Source of the DNA: an uncultured Eubacteriales bacterium
GTDB lineage: Bacteria > Bacillota > Clostridia > Christensenellales > Aristaeellaceae
Length of the DNA stretch: 64,000 nucleotides
Reading direction: 5' to 3'
NCBI GenBank assembly: GCA_902799465.1
Contig: CADCAS010000002.1
Location: forward strand, 1 to 64,000
How positions within the stretch are numbered: the first letter of the stretch is position 1; each line of letters starts with the position of its first letter. Positions 17,730 to 26,188 of this stretch are shown in pieces. The notes below the pieces were generated by a model. That model worked only from the letters and a program-made list of their open reading frames with translations. It did not search any database and was not told the origin of the DNA. The position numbers were made by a program, and so were the translations under genes.

Positions 17730-17990
17730 GTTGCCATTCAGCCAATGCGATAAACAGGGATTTGACGGGGAGAATTAGGAATTAGGAATTAGGAATTAGG
17801 AATTAATAGCAGCTGCCGCGCGTTATAGGGGCGGCCACAATGGTCGCCCGCCATATACCGAAACAATACGTACTGCCTGGCGGGCGGCGTATCGTCACCC
17901 CTCGCAGCCGAACCATTTATAATTCCTCATTCCTCATTCCTCATTCCTCATTCGCCAAATCCCTGTTTATCACATTGGCTGAATGGCAAC
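17730..17990. repeat. VAIR-2 with an extra outer inverted repeat (GGAATTA flavour)
   Basis: Heptamer arms: AGGAATT repeats at 17771-17806 and CTCATTC repeats at 17919-17954. The core begins AGCAGCTGCCGCGCG and contains TAGGGGCGG and its complement-like partner. Outside the arms lies a second pair of 35-base arms (17730-17764 and 17956-17990), identical as inverted repeats except for one base. The whole 261 bases could fold into one hairpin. The remainder of the gap between the MarR and URO-D genes (17642-18103) holds only a promoter and a terminator. Confidence 0.88.
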
Positions 17991-18052
17991 TTTGTCGCAG
18001 CCCCGGTTAATGCCTGATCCCTATTGCCAATGCATCTCCGGGCTTTCGATGA

Positions 18053-18087
18053 CAAAAGCGCAGGGACGCCGTTTCGGCGTCCCTGCG
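18053..18087 (-). terminator. Terminator of the minus-strand URO-D gene
   Basis: CGCAGGGACGCCG (18059-18071) and CGGCGTCCCTGCG (18075-18087) are perfectly complementary around a 3-base loop. On the minus strand CTTTTG follows, a short T-run. Confidence 0.75.
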
Positions 18088-18103
18088 CGGGTGCATACAT
18101 CAA

Positions 18104-19222
18104 TTACTTGCAGATATCCTGGATGCGGTCGTAGGCCTCCTGCTGCTCCTCGGGGGTGCGGCAGTAGGTGTTGACGATGAGGCGCAGGCCGGGCTGCCAG
18201 ACCCGCCTGACGGTGTCGGCCACGGTGTCGGGGTTGCCCACGGCGCGGAGGTTGAGGATCTTGCCGGTGCCGGCGAAGGCCTTGCCGAAGGGGGCGGGAT
18301 CGTTGGGAGAGGGGTCGGTCTCGCTGGAGAACGCGCCGTCCGCGCCCAGCAGGTTGCGCACCTTGAGCACGGAGGGGATCTTCTTCTCCCAGTTGCCGCA
18401 GCTGTGGTAGAACGCGCCGCCGAAGGGCTCGCACATGTCGGCCAGCTGATCGGCCTCAAGCTCGTCGAACATGGCGTTGCTGATCATGATGCTGGTGTCG
18501 TCGGACGCGCCGATGCCCTTGAGCTGGCGGGAGGAGGCGAAGCCGTGGCCGGGCAACGCCAGGGCGCCGCCGATGAGGTCGCGCAGCTTCAGCAGGTAGT
18601 CCCGCAGGAGACCGCCGGCGCGGTAGGCCAGCTCGCTGTAGGCGTCCGGGTCCTCCAGCATGTCCTCGAACAGGGCGGTGGTGGGCATCATCTCGCTGAT
18701 GATGTTCAGCGGGGACTGGATGTCGCAGAAGGACACCGGCAGCTTGCCCTTGGTCTTGTCCATGAAGTACTCCACGTAGGCCATCTGGTCCTTGCCGATC
18801 TGGGTGGTGTGGATCGGCACCGGATCGCAGGCCAGCGCGCCCTCTACGTCCTCGAACACGTCGGACACTGCGGGGGCCTGGCCGTCCAGCCAGATGTAGT
18901 CCGCGCCGAAGGCCGAAGCGCCCACGCCGATGCCGTACCAGGGCTCGAGGTAGTTGGCCATGTCAGCGGCGTACTTCATGCTCTCCTGGAGCGCGCCCAG
19001 CTGGAGCTTCAGGGACAGCTCGCGGTCCCGGCACTCCCAGCCGTAGACCTCCGCCACGCGGAAGCGCCGGTACACCAGCACTCCGGAATCCGATTCCATG
19101 AATTTGCGGACCTTCGCATCCTGTTTGGCGGCGTATTCGGCGTAGCGGTCCAGATCGAAGGATTCAGGCGCGATGCCGGACACCGCGGTGCTCTGGGAAT
19201 CCCGAAGGGAAGTATCAAACAT
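18104..19222 (-). CDS. Uroporphyrinogen decarboxylase fold protein (MtaA/CmuA-like)
   Basis: 372 residues. The C-terminal half carries AFYHSCGNWEKKIPSVL, the His-x-Cys motif that binds zinc in the corrinoid:coenzyme methyltransferase branch of the URO-D superfamily, rather than the arginine pocket of haem-pathway HemE. Proteins of this type move methyl groups between corrinoid proteins and acceptors in one-carbon metabolism. No corrinoid protein or substrate methyltransferase lies alongside, so the acceptor is unknown. It is divergent from a second, distinct family member at 19430 and has its own consensus promoter. GAGGTGAAGG is the ribosome-binding region. Confidence 0.82.
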   Translation of the reverse strand: MFDTSLRDSQSTAVSGIAPESFDLDRYAEYAAKQDAKVRKFMESDSGVLVYRRFRVAEVYGWECRDRELSLKLQLGALQESMKYAADMANYLEPWYGIGVGASAFGADYIWLDGQAPAVSDVFEDVEGALACDPVPIHTTQIGKDQMAYVEYFMDKTKGKLPVSFCDIQSPLNIISEMMPTTALFEDMLEDPDAYSELAYRAGGLLRDYLLKLRDLIGGALALPGHGFASSRQLKGIGASDDTSIMISNAMFDELEADQLADMCEPFGGAFYHSCGNWEKKIPSVLKVRNLLGADGAFSSETDPSPNDPAPFGKAFAGTGKILNLRAVGNPDTVADTVRRVWQPGLRLIVNTYCRTPEEQQEAYDRIQDICK

Positions 19223-19280
19223 TTTTCCTTCACCTCTTGTATATTTGGCTCTGCGTAAAGCGGCGCTGAAAGCTACTCAA

Positions 19281-19309
19281 ATTCTACTTTATTATCCCTG
19301 GACTGTCAA
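19281..19309 (-). promoter_or_regulatory. Promoter of the minus-strand URO-D gene
   Basis: On the minus strand TTGACA (19304-19309) is followed after 17 bases by TAGAAT (19281-19286), near consensus. Confidence 0.8.
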
Positions 19310-19350
19310 CACAAACCGGCGTCCGGCTCTGTTAAATGTCATAAAGCCCC

Positions 19351-19379
19351 TTTACCTTTACGGGCTAATCTTCTATAAT
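19351..19379 (+). promoter_or_regulatory. Promoter of the plus-strand URO-D gene
   Basis: TTTACC (19351-19356), a 17-base spacer and TATAAT (19374-19379). The two divergent promoters are about 40 bases apart, leaving room for shared regulation. Confidence 0.7.
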
Positions 19380-19429
19380 ACAAGCGACAAAAGCTACGGC
19401 TAATCATACGCAAATCGGAGGCCCGCGCC

Positions 19430-20479
19430 ATGAACAAGATCCCCTTTGACATCACCTTCCACCCGACCTGGTGGCACAAAAACGCCGGCATCGACTTCTC
19501 CCAGCCCTTCTTTGACGACTACAAATACCGCATGGAGTGCGACGTGAAGATGCGCCGCGCGCTGTACGACCACTTCGGCGCCTACGGCATCGGCGAAAAG
19601 GACCCCCAGCCCCGGCCCCTGCTGGGCACGGACCTGCTGGCGGCGGGGTATCTCTACTCCCAGCTCATGGGCTGCGACATCGTCTACAAGCCCGACAACT
19701 CCCCCCAGGTGGTCTGCAAGAACCTGGAGGCCGAGGACCTGGAGGACATTGAGGTGCCCGACCTGGACAGCAGCCCCATCTGGGCCGCCACCCAGCGCCA
19801 GATCGACGGGCTGCTGCGCGACTACGGCCGCGTGGAGACCTACATCAACCTCCAGGGCATCCAGAACATCGCGCTGGACCTGATGGGCCAGGAGCTGTAC
19901 ATGGCCTACTATTCCGACCCCGACGAGGTGTCCGGGCTGCTTAGGAAGATCACAGACCTATCGCTCGAGATCGGCAGGCGCTTCTACGCCCTGAACGACG
20001 ACATCTCCGGCGGCGTCACCGCCATCGTGCGCCAGGTCATGCCCAAAAATTACCTCACCTCCAACTGCTCCGTGGAGATGGTCTCCAACGCCTGCTACGA
20101 GGAGTTCCTGCTGCCCCATGACCAGCGGCTGGCCGACGAGTTCACCTGCTTCGGCATCCACCACTGCGGCAAGAGCATGGAGCACGTCTGCGAGGGCTAC
20201 AGCAAGGTGCGCAATCTGGCCTTCGCCGAGGTGGGCGCGGGCTCCAACATCGCCTACGTGCGGGAGCACCTGCCGGGCGTCTGGCTCAACCTCCGCTACA
20301 GCGCCGTCAACATCCAGAAGGAGACCTCCGACCAGATCCACGAAAACGTCGCCCGCATGCTCCGCGAGGGCAAGGCCGACCAGGGCAACATATCCATCTC
20401 CTGCGTGGGCATGGATGTCAATACGCCGGAGGAGAGCATTATAGCGTTCCTGGACGCCTGCAAGCAGGCGAATGCCTGA
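19430..20479 (+). CDS. Uroporphyrinogen decarboxylase family protein, second type
   Basis: 349 residues, only distantly like its divergent neighbour. The N-terminus (FDITFHPTWWHKNAG) and a GIHHCGKSMEHV motif place it among URO-D-like proteins with a His-His-Cys metal site, again not a HemE. The ADLR-type haem substrate motifs are absent. The role is likely methyl transfer or an uncharacterised metal-dependent reaction. Paired, divergent genes of this superfamily are often part of O- or N-demethylation systems in acetogens; here the partner proteins are not visible. CGGAGG lies 9 bases before the start. The stop is immediately followed by VAIR-3. Confidence 0.78.
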   Translation: MNKIPFDITFHPTWWHKNAGIDFSQPFFDDYKYRMECDVKMRRALYDHFGAYGIGEKDPQPRPLLGTDLLAAGYLYSQLMGCDIVYKPDNSPQVVCKNLEAEDLEDIEVPDLDSSPIWAATQRQIDGLLRDYGRVETYINLQGIQNIALDLMGQELYMAYYSDPDEVSGLLRKITDLSLEIGRRFYALNDDISGGVTAIVRQVMPKNYLTSNCSVEMVSNACYEEFLLPHDQRLADEFTCFGIHHCGKSMEHVCEGYSKVRNLAFAEVGAGSNIAYVREHLPGVWLNLRYSAVNIQKETSDQIHENVARMLREGKADQGNISISCVGMDVNTPEESIIAFLDACKQANA

Positions 20480-20484
20480 GGGCG

Positions 20485-20734
20485 CAGGGAAAAGGGAAAA
20501 GGGAAAAGGGAACAGGGAACAGGCAACAGGGAACAGAAATAGCCGCTGCCGCGCATATGCTGTGCGGTGGCGGCTATTTCTATGCCTTCTGCGATGCTTG
20601 AACCCGGGCAAAAGGGATATGGCGGAGAGAGATTAGTAACAGCTTTACTGCGCAGGGGCAGCCACATTGGCCGCTCTTGCGGTGCGCGCGGCAGCCGTAA
20701 CCCCTTTTCCCTTTTCCCTGTTCCCTTTTCCCTT
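20485..20734. repeat. VAIR-3 (GGGAAAA/GGGAACA flavour)
   Basis: Left arm 20485-20537 is three GGGAAAA units then GGGAACA/GGCAACA units. Right arm 20701-20734 is the complement of GGGAAAA and GGGAACA units. The core after the left arm reads AGCCGCTGCCGCGCAT, and a matching inverted core GCGCGCGGCAGCCG lies before the right arm. It fills the 284-base gap between two convergent genes. Confidence 0.88.
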
Positions 20735-20763
20735 TATACTCTTGAATGCCTTCCGATCTGCCC

Positions 20764-23700
20764 TCAATAATTATACCACTTGAACCATCGCAGATAGCGG
20801 GCGTAGCTTCTGGGGCAGGGGAGGCCGCTCTCCAGGGGGTAGAACATGGCAAACAGCGCGGCGGCGGCGGCCAGCAGGACGCAGGAGACGGCCTGGCAGG
20901 CCTTGGGGGAGCGCGCGCGCAGGTCCTTCAGGGCCAGCGCCGAGGCGATGATGATGAAGGGCACCGAGGCGAAGTAGTGGTAGATGAAGGTGGAGCGCGG
21001 CACCAGCACCCAGGGCAGGAACTGGGAGGCGAAGCCGATGACGGTCATCACCTTGGCCCGGTCGGCCCGGCGGTCCAGGCAGGCGCGGGCGAACACGTAG
21101 ATCAGCGCGCCCAGCCCGAACCACCACACCGCGGGGTTGCCCATGCAGGAGATGGACGATATGGTCCCCTCGGGCATGAAGCCCGTGCCGGAGTAGTACC
21201 ACATGGGCCACCAGATCACCGGCCACTGATACCAGGGGGAGCGGAAGTAGTGGGTGTCGCCGCCCAGGCCGGCGTGGTAGTTGAACATGTTCTTCTGGAT
21301 CTCCGCCACGCGCTTCACCCAGCGCAGGGAGAACATGCCGCCGAAGCCCGACAGCCCCTCGGCCCGCAGATACCAGTAGTAGCTGAAGTAGTAGATGACG
21401 AGGGGGATGACCACGAAGAATGCCACGCAGAACGCCAGGGTCATGACGGTGTTTTTCACCGTGGGATTGTCGCCCCGGATGTGGTGGTATTCCCGCAGCC
21501 GGTTGAACAGCGTCCAGAAGAACAGGATCGCCAGCCCCGCCGCGGCGTAGATGCCGATCCACTTGGTGGCGCAGGCCAGCCCCATCGTGACGCCGCACAG
21601 CCCCAGCGGCACCAGCGTTTTTTTCAGCGGCTGATGGTTCCAGCTCATCCGGCAGTAGCGGAACATGAACAGGTATTCCAGCATGATCCAGAACACCGCG
21701 TAGCTGTCGATGGTGGCGATGCGGGTCTGGGTGAAGTGCATGGAGTCCAGCGCCAGCAGCAGCATGGCGATGGCCGAGAGGCGGCTGTCCCGGGTGAGCT
21801 GCTTGACCAGCAGGTACATCACCGGCAGCATCATGACCCCCGCCAGCACACCCATGAACCGCCAGCCGAAGGGCGTCATGCCGAAGATCCACACGCCCAG
21901 CATCATCCACACCTTGCCCAGCGGCGGGTGGGTGGTCTCGTAGGTGGGCATGCCGTGGAGATGCTCGTAGGCCGTGCGGGCGTGGTAGATCTCGTCGAAG
22001 TAGGTGGAGTTCAGGTAGGTGGGGATGGGCGGCGCGGTGTCCTGCTCGTCCACCAGATTGGCGGCGTCGCTGTCGGACTGCGCCGTCTGTCCCAGCTGCT
22101 CCACCCCGGCGATGGGGAAGGGCACGCCCTCCTCGTCCAGGAAGGCCACCTCGAACAGATTGAGCCCCGCCGACTCCGCCGTGATGCGCACGTACCGCGC
22201 CGTCTGCCGGGGATTGGCCTCGGCCATGTTGGCGGTGTTCAGCCGCACCGGCGCGTCGTCGGGCTGATCGACGTCCTCGGCGTACAGCGTGTTGTCCGCC
22301 TCGTCCAGCGGTGTGAACCACAGCCAGCGGAAGATCTCGCCCTGGTTGTACTTGGCCCAGCAATCCGGGGTCCAGTAGGTCCCGTCGTTGGACAGCGCCA
22401 CCCGGAAGTTGGAATTGCAGATGCCGCCGTAGTAGGTCATGCGGAAGGTACGCGTCTCGCCCAGGTCGAACACCACCGATTCCCCGGACACGCTGCTGGT
22501 CCAGCCGGTCTGAGGGGCCTTGGTCACGCCCAGGTTGGTGAAGGCCAGCACCGAATAGGCCAGCGTCACCGCCGCCATGACGATGATGTCCGCCCGCCTG
22601 AGGTTCAGCCGGTAGTCCTCGGGATGCTTCAGCGTGGCCGCGCCCATCGGCTCCGCCTCCGCCGCCACAGCCCGCAGGGGGACCAGGTGGCCGCGCAGAC
22701 AGATGTCCCAGGCGGTCCAGGCGATGAACAGCGCGTTCAGCACCGTCGCGAGGGACAGCAGGCCGTTGAGCCAGGCCTCCGAGCTCTGAAGGTGGCCGTA
22801 GTTCGCGGCGGTCATGCCGCCTTGCAGCACCAGGACCTCGTTGAGGAAGAGCGTCACCGTCAATGCGATGAGGCTGGCCAGCACGCGCACGTCCCGGTCC
22901 ACGGCGAAGGCCAGCGACAGCAGCAGCAGCGCGGGGAACACATAGCGCTCGTGCATCATGGGTCCGAAGGCGGAGATCAGCATGATGAGCACCCCGCCCA
23001 GCAGCAGAAGCCGCAGGGGCTTCTTCCGGGAGGCGGCGCACAGCCCCGCCGTGTAGAGATAGGCCAGCGCGAACAGCACCCAGGCCAGCGCGAACATCCC
23101 GGCGTGGCCCTCCACATTGGCCCAGTTCAGGCCCATCAGGCAGTACAGGTTCAGGGTGTTGATGGTCATGTAGCGGTAGCCCTGCATGGCCCCGGAATAC
23201 TGGTTGACCATCCAGCCCACGGCCCCTCCCAACGCCTCGCCGATGCTCCCGGCCTGGGACGCGCTGGCGGCAACGCCGGCGGCGTAGAGTATGCCCAGAC
23301 AGGCGGCGACGCCCGGCAGGAAGGACTTCAACGCCCGGGTGCGGTCCTCCGAGACGGCGATGCCCATGATCACCGCCAGCAGTCCCAGCGGTGCGAACAG
23401 CAGCGCCTGCGGCTTGATGAGCAGCGCGGCGGTGAACCACATCAGCGCCTTGAAATATTTGCCCTCGCCCGCCGACAGGGCGCACAGCGCGATCAGCAGC
23501 GTCAGCAGGGCGTCGATCTGTCCCCAGGCGGCGCTGTTGCAGATGGCGGCGGGGTTTAAGGCGTACAGCGCGGCCAGCGTCAGCGCCAGCCCCTCGGCCA
23601 TGCGCTTGCGGGCGACGCGGTAGATCAGCCACGCCCCCGCCACATCGGCCAGCATCGGCAGCAGCTTCAGGATCATCCGATAGACGGCGCCGGCTGTGGA

Positions 23701-24651
23701 CAGGTTGAACAGCTTGCGCACCAGTCCCACCGGCCAAAGCAGCAGCATGTATCCCGGCGGGTAGTCGCAGAAGTAGTCCGGAGCGTAGAATCTGAACGGC
23801 CCCATGGCGAACATCCGCTCGGACCAGGCGGTGAAGCAGTTGATGTCGGTGTTGTAGCCCGGCACGCGCAGGGCCACGGCCAGGCGGATGATGAGCGCCA
23901 GCCCCAGCACGGCCCACAGGCGGCGCTTGACGGCCTTCTCGTCGTTGCAATCCAGGCTTCGCTGCCGCTTGCGCAGCAGGCCCGCGGCCAGGAAGGCGTA
24001 GACCCCCGCGAACAGCAGCCACGCCTCGGTGTAGCGCTTGGGCTCCTCCGGGTCGGCGGGTTCGGCGGCCGCGGCGGGGGCGTCGTCGGCGAAGAAGTCG
24101 TACACGGATACCCCGGCGGGGGCCTTGTCCAGCTTCACCAGCGCGATGTCGTCAAACCGCGCGCTGCCGGTGCCCAGATTGCCGTAGCCGCCCACGCGGC
24201 AGAACACGTCCACCGTGGTCTGCCTGGGGCCGGTCCTGCCGTAGAGCTCCACGTAATCCCAGCGCCCCGCGGTGTCGTATTTGGATTCGGAGTAGACGAA
24301 CACCCCGCCGATGGACAGCGTCGCGCCGTAGCTGGCCTCGTCGCAGTCCTCGGCCCAGACCCGCCCGCTGAGGCGGTAGACGCTGTCGGGCTCCACGTCC
24401 ACGGTCTGGACGAAGCGGGCGTCGTTGGGGTCCACGTTCTGCACGCTGACGCCCCGGCCCTCCCAGCCGTCGTCGATGACCTCCAGCAGGCTGATGCCCG
24501 CGTCGGTCAGCCACAGCTCCTTCCGCCAGCCCAGCGGCAGCGCGCCGTCCAGCTGGGAGAAATCGCCGTTGACGATCAGGTTTTCCTCGGCAAAGGCCAG
24601 TCCCGTCGCCAGCATTAACAGCGCCGCCAGCGCCCAAACCAATTTCTTCAT
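20764..24651 (-). CDS. Two-part membrane glycosyltransferase (CBM + GT-C + discoidin + PMT/GT39)
   Basis: 1295 residues. Order: signal peptide to about 21. CBM4/9-like beta domain (NLIVNGDFSQLDG, about 23-175). First multi-helix GT-C part (about 205-660) with DINCFTAWSERM and FCDYPPGYM. Discoidin-like F5/8C domain (about 690-830, ending RYVRITAESAG). Second multi-helix GT-C part of the protein mannosyltransferase type (about 860-1290) with the catalytic-type Asp-Glu in YFDEIYHARTAYEH and THPPLGK. Such enzymes use polyprenyl-phosphate sugars to glycosylate exported proteins or wall polymers. Two GT-C modules in one chain are unusual. AAAGGAG precedes the start. Confidence 0.85.
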   Translation of the reverse strand: MKKLVWALAALLMLATGLAFAEENLIVNGDFSQLDGALPLGWRKELWLTDAGISLLEVIDDGWEGRGVSVQNVDPNDARFVQTVDVEPDSVYRLSGRVWAEDCDEASYGATLSIGGVFVYSESKYDTAGRWDYVELYGRTGPRQTTVDVFCRVGGYGNLGTGSARFDDIALVKLDKAPAGVSVYDFFADDAPAAAAEPADPEEPKRYTEAWLLFAGVYAFLAAGLLRKRQRSLDCNDEKAVKRRLWAVLGLALIIRLAVALRVPGYNTDINCFTAWSERMFAMGPFRFYAPDYFCDYPPGYMLLLWPVGLVRKLFNLSTAGAVYRMILKLLPMLADVAGAWLIYRVARKRMAEGLALTLAALYALNPAAICNSAAWGQIDALLTLLIALCALSAGEGKYFKALMWFTAALLIKPQALLFAPLGLLAVIMGIAVSEDRTRALKSFLPGVAACLGILYAAGVAASASQAGSIGEALGGAVGWMVNQYSGAMQGYRYMTINTLNLYCLMGLNWANVEGHAGMFALAWVLFALAYLYTAGLCAASRKKPLRLLLLGGVLIMLISAFGPMMHERYVFPALLLLSLAFAVDRDVRVLASLIALTVTLFLNEVLVLQGGMTAANYGHLQSSEAWLNGLLSLATVLNALFIAWTAWDICLRGHLVPLRAVAAEAEPMGAATLKHPEDYRLNLRRADIIVMAAVTLAYSVLAFTNLGVTKAPQTGWTSSVSGESVVFDLGETRTFRMTYYGGICNSNFRVALSNDGTYWTPDCWAKYNQGEIFRWLWFTPLDEADNTLYAEDVDQPDDAPVRLNTANMAEANPRQTARYVRITAESAGLNLFEVAFLDEEGVPFPIAGVEQLGQTAQSDSDAANLVDEQDTAPPIPTYLNSTYFDEIYHARTAYEHLHGMPTYETTHPPLGKVWMMLGVWIFGMTPFGWRFMGVLAGVMMLPVMYLLVKQLTRDSRLSAIAMLLLALDSMHFTQTRIATIDSYAVFWIMLEYLFMFRYCRMSWNHQPLKKTLVPLGLCGVTMGLACATKWIGIYAAAGLAILFFWTLFNRLREYHHIRGDNPTVKNTVMTLAFCVAFFVVIPLVIYYFSYYWYLRAEGLSGFGGMFSLRWVKRVAEIQKNMFNYHAGLGGDTHYFRSPWYQWPVIWWPMWYYSGTGFMPEGTISSISCMGNPAVWWFGLGALIYVFARACLDRRADRAKVMTVIGFASQFLPWVLVPRSTFIYHYFASVPFIIIASALALKDLRARSPKACQAVSCVLLAAAAALFAMFYPLESGLPCPRSYARYLRWFKWYNY

Positions 24652-24674
24652 CGAAAACTCCTTTGATGGTGTTG

Positions 24675-24852
24675 TTTAGGGAGTAGGCAGTAGGGAGTAG
24701 GGAGTAGGGGAGCTACGGCAGAGCATATGCCTACTATTGAAACGTCGCATTTTCCGGAAGCTCTGGGGATGCTTGTCGTTCTTCGTTCCATGAGAACGCC
24801 GACCATCTGCCGTTCCCCCCTACTCCCTACTGCCTACTCCCTACTCCCTAAA
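24675..24852. repeat. VAIR-4 (GGGAGTA flavour)
   Basis: Left arm 24675-24710 starts TTTAGGGAGTAG and has four further heptamers; right arm 24816-24852 is its near-exact complement and ends CCCTAAA. The core begins GCTACGGCAGAGCATATGCC, shared in outline with VAIR-7. The right arm provides the TAG stop of the YraN gene. Confidence 0.9.
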
Positions 24853-25204
24853 AAAACCCCGTGGCGTCGAACGCGCCCTCGATGTGATGCACCTGGCCCG
24901 GCGTGACCTCGATGACGTCGAAGCGCACGGGCGCGTCCTCCAGCCCGTGCTGCTGGAGGTAGAGCAGAGCGGTTCGGAGGATGCGGGCCTGCTTGGGACG
25001 GTTGACGGCCTCGGCGGGGGCTCCGAAGCGTCCGCTGCCCCGGCGCTTGACCTCCACGAACACCACCGTGCCGTCCTTTTGGGCGATCACGTCGATCTCC
25101 CCGGTGGGGCGGCGGTAGCTCATCTCCAGGATGGCGTAGCCCTGGCCCATCAGGTAGTCGTGGGCGGTGTATTCGCCGTCCGTGCCGTAGCGCCGCCTAT
25201 TCAT
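24848..25204 (-). CDS. YraN/UPF0102 family nuclease-like protein
   Basis: 118 residues, full family length. The restriction-endonuclease-like core shows GEIDVIAQKDGTVVFVEVK, i.e. Asp and Glu-x-Lys, the PD-(D/E)XK pattern. Cellular role is unproven; it is often linked to DNA repair or Holliday junction handling. It overlaps the RNase HII gene by 8 bases, the conserved rnhB-yraN pair. The last codon and the TAG stop are contributed by the arm of VAIR-4. Confidence 0.88.
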   Translation of the reverse strand: MNRRRYGTDGEYTAHDYLMGQGYAILEMSYRRPTGEIDVIAQKDGTVVFVEVKRRGSGRFGAPAEAVNRPKQARILRTALLYLQQHGLEDAPVRFDVIEVTPGQVHHIEGAFDATGFF

Positions 25205-25835
25205 GGTCCCCCAATATCCTGCCGATGAAGCTGCGCCGGTGCTCGGGGCAGGGACCGTATTTTTTCAGCGCGGCGATGTGCTCGGCGGTGCCGTAGCCCT
25301 TGTTGCGGGCGAAGCCGTACATGGGGTATTTTTCATCCAGCTCGATCATGTAGCGGTCTCGGGTGACCTTCGCCACGATGGAGGCCGCGCCGATCATGTA
25401 GCTCAGCGCGTCGCCGTGGATCAGCGCCCGGGCAGGGCAGGGGAGCGACAGCCCCTCCACCGCGTCGATCAGCAGCACGTCGCCCCGAAAGCCCGCCGCA
25501 CAGGTCTCCATGGCCCGCCGGGTAGCCGCGAGGATGTTGATCTCGTCGATGACCTCCGGCCCCAGAAAGCAGGTCTCGGCGTAGTCCGCCGCCTCCAAGA
25601 GCAGCGGGTAGAGCTGCTCCCGCCGCTTCTCCGACAGCTTCTTCGAGTCGTCCACCCCCGGGACCAGCCTGTCCCGGGGAATGGACACGCACGCCGTCAC
25701 CACCGGCCCCGCCAGCGGCCCGCGCCCCACCTCGTCGATGCCCCCGGGCATCTGCCCCGCGTCCCAGAGCTCCCGCTCCAGCGCCGTCAGACGCTCCAGC
25801 TTCTCCTGCGCCGTCTCCCGCTTCCTCCGCTCCAT
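25197..25835 (-). CDS. rnhB: Ribonuclease HII
   Basis: 212 residues. It removes ribonucleotides and RNA primers from RNA-DNA hybrids. GGIDEVGRGPLAGPVV carries the first two acidic catalytic residues (DE), and LIDAVEGL and HGDALSYMIGAASIVAKVTRDR contribute the others. I start at MERRKRE (25835), with GGAGGT nine bases upstream; earlier in-frame codons have no ribosome-binding site. The order rnhB then yraN is a widespread conserved pair. Confidence 0.95.
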   Translation of the reverse strand: MERRKRETAQEKLERLTALERELWDAGQMPGGIDEVGRGPLAGPVVTACVSIPRDRLVPGVDDSKKLSEKRREQLYPLLLEAADYAETCFLGPEVIDEINILAATRRAMETCAAGFRGDVLLIDAVEGLSLPCPARALIHGDALSYMIGAASIVAKVTRDRYMIELDEKYPMYGFARNKGYGTAEHIAALKKYGPCPEHRRSFIGRILGDHE

Positions 25836-25969
25836 ATCCGACCTCCGTAAAACCTTCATATCCATTATCAGTATACCACACCTGCGGCGTTTGAACAAGC
25901 GAGGCGGGGGTTTTTGTTGCGGAGGACGGGGAAATGTGGTAGAATAGGCGTGTAGAGGAGGTGGAGAGC

Positions 25970-26188
25970 ATGGCCATGCCCGCGTGGATCCCCGAAGCCT
26001 GGAACCGCCTGAGCGCGGACAACCAGAGGCAGGTCGGCAGCTTCATGAGGTTCCTGCTCACCCAGCAGGACGAGGCCGAGGCGCGCGTCACCGCGCCAAA
26101 GAGAAAGCTGGGCCCGCTGTCAGACCGCTTTGAATACATCGCCCCGGACTTTGACGCGCCGCTGGAGGAATTTGAGGAGTATATGTGA
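25970..26188 (+). CDS. Small protein upstream of a PIN toxin, putative antitoxin
   Basis: 72 residues (MAMPAWIPEAWNRLSADNQ...). GAGGAGGTG sits 6 bases before ATG 25970. The first half is helical with a DNQRQVGSFMRFLL segment. The tail is acidic (DFDAPLEEFEEYM), as in antitoxins whose C-terminus plugs the PIN active site. It overlaps the toxin gene by one base (TGATG). I do not recognise a named DNA-binding family, so antitoxin is an inference from position and the acidic tail. Confidence 0.7.
   Translation: MAMPAWIPEAWNRLSADNQRQVGSFMRFLLTQQDEAEARVTAPKRKLGPLSDRFEYIAPDFDAPLEEFEEYM

Noticed and set aside
20746-23559. Very long plus-strand frame (937 codons) opposite the glycosyltransferase gene
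   Set aside because: It is an antisense shadow in GC-rich DNA: Arg/Gly/His-rich product, no ribosome-binding site, no family similarity, while the minus frame has clear domains.
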